This document shows, one piece after another, positions 43,768 through 52,256 of a stretch of 64,000 nt of DNA. A program made the translations under genes and the position numbers. The stretch covers positions 2,666,001-2,730,000 of the forward strand of contig NZ_AP017558.1 in NCBI RefSeq assembly GCF_002355635.1, in the 5' to 3' direction. Within the stretch, counting starts at the first letter, position 1; each line of letters starts with the position of its first letter. Origin of the DNA: Halopenitus persicus. Lineage in GTDB: Archaea; Halobacteriota; Halobacteria; Halobacteriales; Haloferacaceae. The notes below the pieces were generated by a model that was not told the origin of the DNA, did no database searches, and saw only the letters and a list, made by a program, of their open reading frames with translations.

Positions 43768-43855
43768 ACCCGCTCGGGATAGTTTATAAACCGTCGGCGG
43801 TTGTCCCGCTCGTCCTCGTCCTCAACCGCGTTTTTGCGGCTCGCTCCCGGCCGCA

Positions 43856-46120
43856 CTACCGGCTCGCCGACTCCGGCGGCGCGATCAGCTCGACCGGGTG
43901 TCGTGCGGGGCGGTCGAGCAGGGCGTCGAGCTGTTCGCCACAGGAAGTTCCGGAGGCGACCAGCGTCCGGTCGGTCCCGCCGAAGTCCTCGACGAGGGGC
44001 TCGCCGACGTCGATGCTCAGCTCGTAGTATTCCGCCTTATACCCGAACGAGCCGGCCATCCCGCAACACTCGGTGTCGGAGGTGCGGACGTCGTACCCGG
44101 CGCGCTCGAGCACTGCGAGCGTGTACTCCTCCAGGTCGAGCGTGCGCGCCTGGCAGTGCGGGTGGTACGCCAGCTCGCGATTCCGGGTGGAGTCGTCGCC
44201 GGGAGTGAGCGCGTCGATCGGCGCTCCGTTCTCGAGCAGGCCGTAGACGTACTCGAGGACCTCGTAGCTCGCGCCGGCGAGCCGCTCGAAGGAGTCGGGC
44301 TCGAGGAACCGCTCGTACTCCGAGCGGATCATCGCGAGGTCGCTCGGCTCCACGACCACGACGTCGCGACCGGCGTCGACGTGTTCCGCGAGGGCGGCGT
44401 ACAGGTCGTGGGCGCGCTCCTCGGCGGTCGCGACCATCCCCTGCGAGAGCGGCGGGCGACCGCTCGGCGGGAGGGGCGGAACCCGCACGTGGACGCCGAG
44501 CGCCTCGAGCGTCCGGACCGCCGCCTTGCCGCGCTCGACGTCGACGTAGTTGGTGTAGGTGTCCGGGTAGACGATCGCGTCGCGGTCGGCCTCGTCGATC
44601 GGAACCCGGGAGCCGCCGCGGCGGTCGAACCACTCCACGAGGCTCTCGCTCGCGAACTCGGGAAGGTCCCGCCGGCGGTCGATCCCGACGACGCGTTCGA
44701 GGGCGGCACGAACCGGTCCCGCGTTCGCGAGCCGGTTGGCCAGCGGCGCGGTCCGGTGACCCCACTCGGCGAGCGTCGCGAAGTCGCCGACGAACCGTTT
44801 GCCGAGGTCCAGTCCCGCCGGTTCCGCGTCAGGTGCCAGCCCGTCCGGCAGGAACGCGAAGTCGCTGGCGTCCGCTTTCCGGCGGTTGATCCGGTCCCGA
44901 ACGACCGTGTTGATCCACGGGATGTCGATCTGTACCGGGCAGGCGGGCACGCACCGGGAACAGCCGGTGCAGAGGTCGTTGAACTCGGCCGCGACGTCGA
45001 GGCCCTCGATCCCGGCCTCCCACCCGCCGGCGATCCCGCCGGTGTAGGTCTCGCCGCCGAAGACGTGTCCGCCGACGCTTTGGAAGTTGCCACAGGAGTT
45101 GGCACAGGCGCCACAGCGGACGCAATACAGCGTTTCACGGAGCTCATCGTCCTCACGCATCGCCAACCGGCCGTTGTCGATCAACACCAGGTGGAACTCG
45201 CGGTCGGAGTCCGCGGCCACGCCGGAGCCGTCACCGTTCCCGTCGACGAGCGACTCGGCCGGCGCGTCGAAGTCCGGGACCGGCGAGGCGACCGGCGGCG
45301 TCAGCAGGGAGGTGTACGCCGACAGCTCCTGGCCGGTGCCCGACCGCGAGAGCAGCTCGAGAAACGGCTGGAGGTCCTCGACGGTCGGCACGATCTTCTC
45401 GACGCCGGCGACCGCGACGTGGGTGTCCGTGGTCGCCGCGACCTTCCGCGCGTTCCCCTCATTGGTGACGATCGCGAGGGTCCCGGATTCGGCCACCACG
45501 AAGTTCGCGCCGGTCATCCCGACGTCGGCCTCGCGGATCCGCTTTCCGAGCTTCTCGCGGGCGAACGCCGTCAACTCGGCGGCCGTCTCCGGCGGTTCCG
45601 CGAGATCGAAGACGTCCGCGAACAGCTCGGCGATCTCCGCTCGCTCCTTGTGCATCGCCGGCCCGATGAGATGGGAGGGGGCCTCGTCGGCGAGCTGGAT
45701 CACCCACTCGCCGAGGTCGGTCTCGACCGGCTCCACACCAGCCGCGGCGAGCGCGTCGTTGACCTCGATCTCCTCGGTCGTCATCGACTTCGATTTCACG
45801 ACGGTGTCGGCGTCTCCGACCGCCTCGACGATGTACCGATTGGCGTCGGCGGCGTCGTCGGCGATGTAGAGGTGGCCGCCGTTCGCCGCGACGCTCTCGC
45901 GAAGCTCCTCGATGAGCTCCGGCAGGTTCTCGATCGCGTGCTCCTTCAGCTCCCGCGCACGCGTTCGTAGGTCCTCATACTCGGGAACGTTCTCGGCGGC
46001 AGCCTTCCGGCCCGCGTTGTGTTCGCGCGTGTTTCGAGCGACTGCGTCGCCTTCCTCGCGCATCACGTTGCGGATGCGCGCGGCCCGCTCCGCCCGATCA
46101 CCCCGGTCCGCTCGGCTCAT
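43856..46120 (-). CDS. LUD-domain Fe-S protein fused to a CCG (LutA-like) domain
   Basis: 754 residues. N-terminal LUD domain (LutB-like) with VVKSKSMTTEEIEVNDALAA, ANFVVAESGTLAIVTNEGN and an Asp/Glu-rich region. Then come two 4Fe-4S clusters, the first in CVRCGACANSCGNF and the second in CTGCSRCVPACPVQ. A C-terminal heterodisulfide-reductase-like half has YHPHCQARTLD and ECCGMAGSFGY (CCG motif). This merges the LutB and LutA components that are separate in Bacillus lactate oxidation (LutABC). It would pass electrons from lactate oxidation to the quinone pool. ATGA overlap with the upstream small LUD gene. Confidence 0.9.
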   Translation of the reverse strand: MSRADRGDRAERAARIRNVMREEGDAVARNTREHNAGRKAAAENVPEYEDLRTRARELKEHAIENLPELIEELRESVAANGGHLYIADDAADANRYIVEAVGDADTVVKSKSMTTEEIEVNDALAAAGVEPVETDLGEWVIQLADEAPSHLIGPAMHKERAEIAELFADVFDLAEPPETAAELTAFAREKLGKRIREADVGMTGANFVVAESGTLAIVTNEGNARKVAATTDTHVAVAGVEKIVPTVEDLQPFLELLSRSGTGQELSAYTSLLTPPVASPVPDFDAPAESLVDGNGDGSGVAADSDREFHLVLIDNGRLAMREDDELRETLYCVRCGACANSCGNFQSVGGHVFGGETYTGGIAGGWEAGIEGLDVAAEFNDLCTGCSRCVPACPVQIDIPWINTVVRDRINRRKADASDFAFLPDGLAPDAEPAGLDLGKRFVGDFATLAEWGHRTAPLANRLANAGPVRAALERVVGIDRRRDLPEFASESLVEWFDRRGGSRVPIDEADRDAIVYPDTYTNYVDVERGKAAVRTLEALGVHVRVPPLPPSGRPPLSQGMVATAEERAHDLYAALAEHVDAGRDVVVVEPSDLAMIRSEYERFLEPDSFERLAGASYEVLEYVYGLLENGAPIDALTPGDDSTRNRELAYHPHCQARTLDLEEYTLAVLERAGYDVRTSDTECCGMAGSFGYKAEYYELSIDVGEPLVEDFGGTDRTLVASGTSCGEQLDALLDRPARHPVELIAPPESASR

Positions 46121-46614
46121 TGCCCCGCCTCCACGAGGATCACGTGAACCTCACCGGGGCCGTGTGCGCCGACGACCAGGCTGCCCATATCGGCGGTCGC
46201 GCTCGGCCCGGTCGCAACGACCCCGGACCCGCCCGCCCGGAGGTCGGGGCCGAGACGGTCGATCGCCGTCGCGACGTCCGGTACTAGGTCGGCGTCGCGG
46301 AGGACGGCGACGTGGCGCCGCGGGTAGAGGCTCACGAGCTCGGTGCCGGCCCGATCGCTTTCGAGGTGGACGCTGCCGATCTCGGCGATCCCGAAGGCCG
46401 CCGGCGTGACCCCGGTGTCGGCGGTCTCGAGGTCGCCGTTCGTGGGCCGGTCGGCCACCGACGGCGGGAGCGCGAGCCCGTCCTGGAGCGGCACCCCGAT
46501 CGCCTCCCCCACGGTCGCGTCCGCGATGGCGTCCGCACACGAGTCGGGGGTCGTTCGGGTGACCTCGACGTCGAGTTCGGACAGCGACTCGAGGAACGTC
46601 GTTTCGGTCGACAT
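46117..46614 (-). CDS. LUD-domain protein, LutC-like
   Basis: 165 residues. LUD core with GVTPAAFGIAEIGSVHLES, LYPRRHVAVLRDADLVPD and the terminal ATGPSATADMGSLVVGAHGPGEVHVILVE. This is the short LutC-type subunit of the lactate-utilisation complex. First gene of the leftward operon. TATA-like CATTTAACAC lies 23-32 nt upstream on the minus strand. Its stop overlaps the start of the large LUD gene by 4 nt. Confidence 0.88.
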   Translation of the reverse strand: MSTETTFLESLSELDVEVTRTTPDSCADAIADATVGEAIGVPLQDGLALPPSVADRPTNGDLETADTGVTPAAFGIAEIGSVHLESDRAGTELVSLYPRRHVAVLRDADLVPDVATAIDRLGPDLRAGGSGVVATGPSATADMGSLVVGAHGPGEVHVILVEAGQ

Positions 46615-46970
46615 ACGCCACCCTTGACGGGAGGGTGTGTTAAATGGTCACGATCGGGTCGGCGCCCGGCCGGACTCGTGTTCCTGCCGTCCCACGACCG
46701 TCGGTCGTCCGGACACGGCGAAGTCGGCTCGAGCGTGGAGGTACCTCACGGCTGAAGTCACTGGGTAGGTGGACACAACTCTGCTTTCGGGGTCGTGAGA
46801 CGACGTGATTTAAATACTAAAATTTATATTTCTAATTAAATATCGATACATCTAGCTATTTTAAATGCCTTATATTGACGCGATAAGATCTTGTATACGT
46901 CTTATAAACGGCGTCTCGAATTCGAACGCCGCTATGCCATTGAAAATCTATTACCATTTACTATTATTTA
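46615..46970. other. Promoter side of the lactate locus up to the insertion sequence; no gene
   Basis: 356 bases. The first 35 contain the lutC-like promoter. 46800-46970 is very AT-rich. An imperfect inverted repeat (CGGCGT..CGAATTCGA..ACGCCG, about 46909-46932) lies 40-60 bp left of the IS. CCTCACGGCTGAAGTC at 46744 resembles the ends of haloarchaeal IS1341/TnpB elements, but no other part of such an element is present. Confidence 0.45.
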
Positions 46971-46979
46971 TAGTAAACA

Positions 46980-47471
46980 TTAGAAATAATTGCTCACGTT
47001 TGGAAGCGACAGTTGATCAAGAGCAGTATCGATCGCCGTCGTGAGTTCATCGAGCGAGTCAAAGAATCGGTTGCTCAGAGCATCCTGGAGTTGTCGCCAG
47101 CACTCTTCGACAGGATTGAGTTCCGGCGAATACGCAGGCAACGTGACGAAGGCAAGGTCGTCACGGGCCGCCAGATCCGTGACGGCCGACGCCTGGAAGT
47201 ACGGCGCTCCGTCTAGCACAACGATCAAGTCTTCTTCAAATTCTTTGCATAACGCGAGAATGAAATGTTTTGCGTGCTCGGCGGTGACGTACTCGGTGAA
47301 CCGTGAGAAAAAGCAGTCACCGTTTTCCGTGACTGCGCCGAGTAGACACGTCCAGTCACGTTGGCCAGAGAGTTCGACGCTCGGCCGCGTGCCGCGCGGA
47401 AACCACGCGGCACGCGGCTCAACCTGGACAGATTTTTTCGTCTGATCGATACAGACTACTGTGGCGTCCAT
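46980..47471 (-). CDS. IS630 transposase, C-terminal DDE part
   Basis: 163 residues when read from its own ATG. The DDE_3 catalytic triad is visible: Asp in VVCIDQTKKS, Asp in IVVLDGAPYF and Glu in SPELNPVEECWRQL. Read through a -1 frameshift from the upstream frame it would complete a transposase of about 333 residues, the normal size for the family. It overlaps the N-terminal frame by 16 nt. Confidence 0.88.
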   Translation of the reverse strand: MDATVVCIDQTKKSVQVEPRAAWFPRGTRPSVELSGQRDWTCLLGAVTENGDCFFSRFTEYVTAEHAKHFILALCKEFEEDLIVVLDGAPYFQASAVTDLAARDDLAFVTLPAYSPELNPVEECWRQLQDALSNRFFDSLDELTTAIDTALDQLSLPNVSNYF

Positions 47472-47980
47472 CTCCGCTCGCTTTTTTTGATCTCGTCGTG
47501 GAACTCCTCTTGGTCGGATTCCTCAGATTCAGCGGCTGTACGTCGAGGTTTTTGATAGCTGAGTCCAGCTTCTTTCAGCAACCGCCGACAACTCGGAGAA
47601 GAGTACTCGACGCCGTAGGTTTCTTCGAGAAATTCCTGAACGAGCGCCGGCGTCCACGCCGGCGCGTCGATCCCAACTTCCTCGGGCGGTTCGTGAACAG
47701 TTCGTTCGAACTCTTTTTGCTGTGATTCTGAGAGCTTTCGTTTTCTCCCAGATCGATGAGCATCAGACACAGCTTGCTCAAGCGGTTCGTCCGTATCAAG
47801 TCGCATCAACCAGCTGTAGATCGTTCTTCGCCCGGTGTCATGCCACTCTGCAAGTTCGGTCTGCGTGACACCGTCCTTGTACGCGATCGCAGCTAACAAC
47901 CGTTGAGTCGGCTTGTTTCCGTCAACATTGTTGAGGGCGTCTTGGAGTTCTTCGACGGAGATCTCGTCGAGATGATCCAT
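47456..47980 (-). CDS. IS630 transposase, N-terminal DNA-binding part
   Basis: 174 residues from the ATG at 47980. Helix-turn-helix domains: RLLAAIAYKDGVTQTELAEWHDTGRRTIYSWLMRL and the second, winged HTH_32-like part WTPALVQEFLEETYGVEYSSPSCRRLLKEAGLSY. It ends shortly after an A7 run on the coding strand (47482-47488), where a -1 slip would enter the DDE frame. IS630 elements are known to use frameshifting or transcriptional slippage at A-runs to make full-length transposase. Confidence 0.85.
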   Translation of the reverse strand: MDHLDEISVEELQDALNNVDGNKPTQRLLAAIAYKDGVTQTELAEWHDTGRRTIYSWLMRLDTDEPLEQAVSDAHRSGRKRKLSESQQKEFERTVHEPPEEVGIDAPAWTPALVQEFLEETYGVEYSSPSCRRLLKEAGLSYQKPRRTAAESEESDQEEFHDEIKKSERRWTPQ

Positions 47981-48214
47981 TGAGTATAGTAACAATCTTT
48001 GAGCGGAAAGTTCTAACGATTACTATAAAATTGTTACTTATTCGTGATAGTGACGAATACCCGTTTCACTGAGCGCGTTGAACGTCCGTTCGCGGTCCGC
48101 GAACTTCACGCCGACCCACTCGACCCCGATGCGGCGGTCACTTTCCGAGTATTGGTGCTCGAACCATCGACTGTCTCTCCGATACCTGCACTGCAGCGAC
48201 CGCGAGTCAACCAT

Positions 48215-48223
48215 TCTTTATAC
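48215..48223 (+). promoter_or_regulatory. TATA box and ribosome-binding site of the lactate dehydrogenase gene
   Basis: TCTTTATAC 23-31 nt before the ATG at 48246; a GGGAGGT lies immediately before the start codon. Confidence 0.55.
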
Positions 48224-48245
48224 GCGGGGCGTCCCACCGGGAGGT

Positions 48246-51200
48246 ATGAGCAAACGCGCGAGTGCGATCACACCGAATGACACGGACCCCCTCGTCGACG
48301 CCGACTTCGACTACCAGGGCGGGGACGTCGAACGGCCGGAGCTGCTGGCGGCGCTCTCCGAGCGCGTCGACGGCGAGGTGCGCTTCGACACCTACACCCG
48401 CCAGCTGTACGCCACGGACGCGTCGGCCTACGAGGTCACCCCGATCGGCGTCGTCTTCCCGCGGTCGACCGACGACGTCTCGCGCGTGACCGACTACTGC
48501 TTCGAGGAGGGGATCCCGGTACTCCCCCGCGGCGGCGGCACCTCCCTGGCGGGCCAGACGGTCAACGAGGCGGTCGTGCTCGACTTCTCGCGATTCATGG
48601 ACGACGTCCACGACGTCGATCCGGACGCACGGACCGCGACCGTCGACGCCGGCGCGTACGTCGGCGACCTCAACCGGGCGCTCGAGCCCCACGGCCTGAA
48701 GTTCGCCCCCGACCCGGCCTGGCGCGACAAGTCGGCCGTCGGCGGCGCGATCGGCAACAACTCGACCGGGTCACACTCGCTCGTCTACGGGAAGACCGAC
48801 CACTACGTCGAGGAGCTCGAGGTGGTGCTGGCCGACGGCACCGTGACGACGTTCGGCGAGGTGGACGTCGAGACCCTCCGCGAACGCGCCGCGGGAGTGG
48901 ACCTGGAGGCGGCGCTCGACCTGGAGGCGTCGCTCGAGGGGAAGCCCCCGGAGACGGCGACGGGCTCGGCCGCGGGGGCGGCCGACGATGACGTCGATCT
49001 CGAGGCCCGGATCGCGGCGGCCGTCGTCCGGATACTCGACGCGGAGGCCGACGCGATCGACGACCGGTACCCCGAGCTGAAGCGGAACGTCTCCGGATAC
49101 AACTTGGACCGCCTGCTCGCGGAGTATCGCGGCGAGTACGGCGAGGCGGGGACCGTCAACCTCGGGCGGCTACTGGCGGGCAGCGAGGGGACGCTCGCGG
49201 TCGTGACGCGAGCCACCGTCTCGCTGGAGGAGATCCCCGAGACGAAGGCGGTCGCGCTGTTGACCTACGGCGACCTGGTCGACGCGATGGAGGACGTCGA
49301 CCCGATCCTCGCACACGATCCGGCCGCGGTCGAGGTGATGGACGACGTCTTCCTGGAGCTTGCCGGCGACACCGAGGAGTTCGGCGAGGTCGTCGGGATG
49401 TTGCCCGAGGGGACCAACGCCGCGCTGCTCGTGGAGTTCTACGCCGCGGACGACGACCAGGGCCGGCGAAAGGTCGCCGACCTGATCGCCGACCGCGTCC
49501 CGGGCGGCGACTCGGAGGCCGACCCGAGCGAGGGCGCGGCGTCCGTCACCGACGCGCCGCGGCACGCGCTGACGGCGATGGAGGCCCACGACCAGGAGAC
49601 GCGCGACCGGTTCTGGAAGATGCGCAAGGCCGGCCTGCCGATCCTCCTGGGTCGGACCTCCGATGCGAAGCACATTTCGTTCATCGAAGACTGCGCGATC
49701 CCGCCGGAGCACCTCCCCGAATACACTCGCGGGTTCCAGGAGATCCTCGAGGATCACGACACCTTCGCGGCCTTCTACGCCCACGCCGGGCCGGGCGTGC
49801 TCCACGTCCGCCCGCTCGTGAACACCAAGACCGTCGAGGGCATCGAGACGATGGAGTCGCTGGCTGACGACGTCTCCGACCTCGTCGTAAGCCTGGGCGG
49901 GTCGATCTCGGGCGAGCACGGCGACGGGCGCGCACGCACGCAGTGGAACCGCAAGCTGTACGGCGAGGACCTCTGGCGGTCGTTCCGCGAGCTGAAGACC
50001 GCCTTCGACCCGGACTGGCTGTTGAACCCCGGCCAGGTCTGCGGCGACGTCGACATGACCGAGCACCTCCGGTTCGACGCAGACTACGACTTCGAGGCCG
50101 GCTTCGATCCCGCCCTCGAGTGGACCAACGAGAACGGGATGCAGGGGATGGTCGAGCTCTGTCACGGCTGCGGCGGCTGTCGCGGCCCCCAGGAGACGAC
50201 CGGCGGCGTGATGTGTCCGACCTACCGGGCGGCCGAGGAGGAGATCCAGGCGACCCGCGGCCGGGCCAACATGTTGCGTCAGGCGATGTCCGGCGACCTG
50301 CCCGAGGACCCGACCGACGACGAGTTCGCGACCGAGGTGCTCGACCTGTGTATCGGCTGTAAGGGCTGCTCGAAGGACTGCCCGAGCGAGGTCGACATGG
50401 CCAAGCTGAAGGCCGAAGTCACCCACGCGCGTCATCAGGAGCACGGCTCGAGCCTCCGCGACCGGCTGTTCGCGAGCATCGAGTCGCTCGCGCCCATCGG
50501 ATCGACGCTCGCACCGATCGCGAACGCGCTCCCGAAGCTGCCGGGCGCCGGCTGGGCGATGGAGAAGACGGTGGGGATCGCCGCCGAGCGCGACCTCCCG
50601 CAGTTCCGGTCGGAGAGCCTGATCGGCTGGTTCGAGGCTCGTGGCGGGGCCGCGGTTCCCCCCGAGGAGGCTGCCCACCGCGTCCTCCTGTTGCCCGACG
50701 TCTACACCACCTACATGCACCCCGCGGCCGGCAAGGCGGCGATCCACGTGCTCGAGGCCGCCGACTGCCACGTCGCGATCCCGGACGTCGACGGAAGCGG
50801 ACGGCCCGCGTATTCGAAGGGGTTCATCGACCGCGCGCGCGAGACCGCCCGCGGAACGGTCGCGGAGATCGCCCCGAAGGTGGCCGAGGGCTGGCACGTC
50901 GTGAGCGTCGAGCCCTCCGACGCCGTGATGCTCCAGTCCGATTACCTCGACATCCTCGGCAGCGACGACGAGGACGTCGTCCGCGTCGCCGAGAACGCCT
51001 ACGGCGTCTGTGAGTTCATCGACGCCCACCGGCTCGACGCGGACCTCGCGTTCGACGCGCCCGCCGAGTCGCTGGCGTATCACGGCCACTGTCACCAGAA
51101 GTCGACGACGAAGGATCACCACGCGGTCGGCGTGCTCCGGCGGGCCGGCTACGCGGTCGACCCCCTCGATTCGACCTGTTGCGGGATGGCCGGCTCGTTC

Positions 51201-51392
51201 GGCTACGAGGCCGAACACCTCTCGATGAGCGAGTCGATCGGCGCGATCCTCGCCGACCAGGTCGGCGACAGCAGCGGCGAGACCGTCGTCGCGCCCGGCG
51301 CCTCCTGCCGGTCGCAGCTCGACCACCTCGACGTCGAGACCGACGGCGAGCCGCCGCATCCGATCGAGAAGGTCGCGGCGGCGCTGGCGTAG
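48246..51392 (+). CDS. FAD-linked, Fe-S-containing (D-)lactate/2-hydroxyacid dehydrogenase
   Basis: 1048 residues. N-terminal FAD-binding-4 domain (VFPRSTDDVSRVTDYC, LPRGGGTSLAGQ, VGGAIGNNSTGSHSLVYGKT), then an oxidase-type C-terminal domain (GEHGDGRARTQWN, WLLNPGQVCGD). Two 4Fe-4S motifs follow (CHGCGGCRGPQE, plus CIGCKGCSKDCPSEVDM), then a CCG domain with AYHGHCHQKST and STCCGMAGSFGYEAEHLSM. This is the fused GlcD-GlpC architecture of Dld-type D-lactate or glycolate dehydrogenases. The divergent LUD genes make lactate the likely substrate. An acidic insert lies near residues 235-260. The long upstream open frame from 48078 is not conserved; ATG 48246 is preferred. Confidence 0.92.
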   Translation: MSKRASAITPNDTDPLVDADFDYQGGDVERPELLAALSERVDGEVRFDTYTRQLYATDASAYEVTPIGVVFPRSTDDVSRVTDYCFEEGIPVLPRGGGTSLAGQTVNEAVVLDFSRFMDDVHDVDPDARTATVDAGAYVGDLNRALEPHGLKFAPDPAWRDKSAVGGAIGNNSTGSHSLVYGKTDHYVEELEVVLADGTVTTFGEVDVETLRERAAGVDLEAALDLEASLEGKPPETATGSAAGAADDDVDLEARIAAAVVRILDAEADAIDDRYPELKRNVSGYNLDRLLAEYRGEYGEAGTVNLGRLLAGSEGTLAVVTRATVSLEEIPETKAVALLTYGDLVDAMEDVDPILAHDPAAVEVMDDVFLELAGDTEEFGEVVGMLPEGTNAALLVEFYAADDDQGRRKVADLIADRVPGGDSEADPSEGAASVTDAPRHALTAMEAHDQETRDRFWKMRKAGLPILLGRTSDAKHISFIEDCAIPPEHLPEYTRGFQEILEDHDTFAAFYAHAGPGVLHVRPLVNTKTVEGIETMESLADDVSDLVVSLGGSISGEHGDGRARTQWNRKLYGEDLWRSFRELKTAFDPDWLLNPGQVCGDVDMTEHLRFDADYDFEAGFDPALEWTNENGMQGMVELCHGCGGCRGPQETTGGVMCPTYRAAEEEIQATRGRANMLRQAMSGDLPEDPTDDEFATEVLDLCIGCKGCSKDCPSEVDMAKLKAEVTHARHQEHGSSLRDRLFASIESLAPIGSTLAPIANALPKLPGAGWAMEKTVGIAAERDLPQFRSESLIGWFEARGGAAVPPEEAAHRVLLLPDVYTTYMHPAAGKAAIHVLEAADCHVAIPDVDGSGRPAYSKGFIDRARETARGTVAEIAPKVAEGWHVVSVEPSDAVMLQSDYLDILGSDDEDVVRVAENAYGVCEFIDAHRLDADLAFDAPAESLAYHGHCHQKSTTKDHHAVGVLRRAGYAVDPLDSTCCGMAGSFGYEAEHLSMSESIGAILADQVGDSSGETVVAPGASCRSQLDHLDVETDGEPPHPIEKVAAALA

Positions 51393-51434
51393 GGCGACAC
51401 GCGAGGTCGGCGTCACCGCGTCGCCGATCGGGAC

Positions 51435-51830
51435 TCAGGCGTTGGCCGCGTGATTCCGTCTTGATGTCGCCGTGAGCGGGAGGTCAGCATCGATCTCGTC
51501 GTACCATACCACCGGCCGTTTGGCGTTGCCGTCGTCCTCGAGCTCGATGAGGCCGTAGTCGGCAAGTTCGTGTACGTTTTCGAGGACGTCGGGGGGATTC
51601 CGGTCAACGAGACGCGCGAGTTCGCGAATGCTCTCCGGCTCGTGTGCAACGATCGTCTCCAGGAGCTCGAGATTGGTCGACCGGAAGACGCGGCCGAACG
51701 TCTCGAGGTCCTCGATCGAAAGCGTCGGTTCGCCGGGTTCGACGTCCTCGCCGGCGTCGATCGCTGCGAGACGGTCCTCGAGGTCGCTACGGTCTGCGGG
51801 CGCGATACGAACGTGAAGCGTTCGGGTCAT
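51435..51830 (-). CDS. HVO_A0114-family winged-helix DNA-binding protein (probable antitoxin)
   Basis: 131 residues. The winged helix comprises FGRVFRSTNLELLETIVAHEPESIRELARLVDRNPPDVLENVHELADYGLIELEDDGNAKRPVVWYDEI in a typical archaeal MarR-like layout. The N-terminus TRTLHVRIAPADRSDLEDRL is family-typical. These proteins often sit directly downstream of TumE-type toxins, exactly as here (69 nt after the broken toxin frame), and are taken as antitoxin/autoregulator. The disordered C-terminus has an RRNH basic patch. Confidence 0.82.
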   Translation of the reverse strand: MTRTLHVRIAPADRSDLEDRLAAIDAGEDVEPGEPTLSIEDLETFGRVFRSTNLELLETIVAHEPESIRELARLVDRNPPDVLENVHELADYGLIELEDDGNAKRPVVWYDEIDADLPLTATSRRNHAANA

Positions 51831-51899
51831 GATTGGATTGGTATCGGTAAGTAGTCTGCTACCGAAACGGTATGCGTGGCGGTTGCCGCATCGGTTCGG

Positions 51900-52195
51900 T
51901 CACCAGTCGGCACGTTTCTCCGGCGGAAGCGCTGCCCGCCAGGCACGGAAGATGTTCGCGAGTCCGGGGTAGTCGATCTCGAACGTCTCGGATCCCAGGT
52001 GGAGTTCGTGTACGCCGTGGTGATTGTCGAATCTGATGATCGGATCATCCGCACCGGCGTTCCCGTAGTGGTAGGCATACTTGATCCCTTCCCGAAATCG
52101 TTCCGACGGTGGAACCGAGAGCACGCGTACTCGGGCAACGGTCCGTCGGCGTAGGCTTCGATCTCGTCTTCGAGTACGGTAACATCATTGCTCAT
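51900..52195 (-). pseudogene. TumE-family toxin (DUF6516-like), frameshifted
   Basis: Two frames together make a TumE-like protein. From the ATG at 52195 the frame reads MSNDVTVLEDEIEAYADGPLPEYA, then drifts into unrelated sequence. In the next frame, from 52124, VLSVPPSERFREGIKYAYHYG continues into DNHHGVHELHLGSETFEIDYPGLANIFRAW. Adding one G at about 52124 (GCG-TGC to GCG-GTGC) restores a 98-residue chain. Either the toxin is inactivated, or only a 74-residue product from the GTG at 52124 is made. Upstream of the antitoxin-like gene in the same direction. A sequencing error is possible. Confidence 0.72.
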
Positions 52196-52256
52196 CCACA
52201 CGTATATTGACGGATCCCATCCCGATAAGTGTTAGGCTGAATCCTAACGGTAGAGT

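Larger units (their letters stand above)
46971..48025 (-). mobile_element. IS630-family insertion sequence, about 1055 bp, flanked by TA
   Basis: Imperfect terminal inverted repeats are visible: left TAGTAAACATTAGAA (46971) and right, read inward on the minus strand, TAGTAATCGTTAGAA (from 48025). Both ends are bordered by TA (46969-46970 and 48026-48027), the target duplication of the IS630/mariner group. It encodes a transposase in two overlapping frames. The element lies between the divergent lactate genes without breaking either coding region, and about 190 bp from the TATA box of the lactate dehydrogenase. Confidence 0.85.

Noticed and set aside
43778-43792. Palindromic TATA-like GTTTATAAAC downstream of the UPF0058 gene
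   Set aside because: No gene starts at a suitable distance in either direction; probably a chance AT palindrome or part of a terminator region.
43898-45970. 690-codon open frame on the plus strand
   Set aside because: Antisense shadow of the LUD/CCG gene, which shows clear cluster motifs; the plus-strand translation is repetitive Val/Arg/Asp-rich with no domain.
49170-51416. Open frame of 748 codons on the minus strand
   Set aside because: It lies opposite the lactate dehydrogenase gene, has no family motif and is a by-product of high-GC codon bias; the plus-strand protein has complete FAD and Fe-S motifs.
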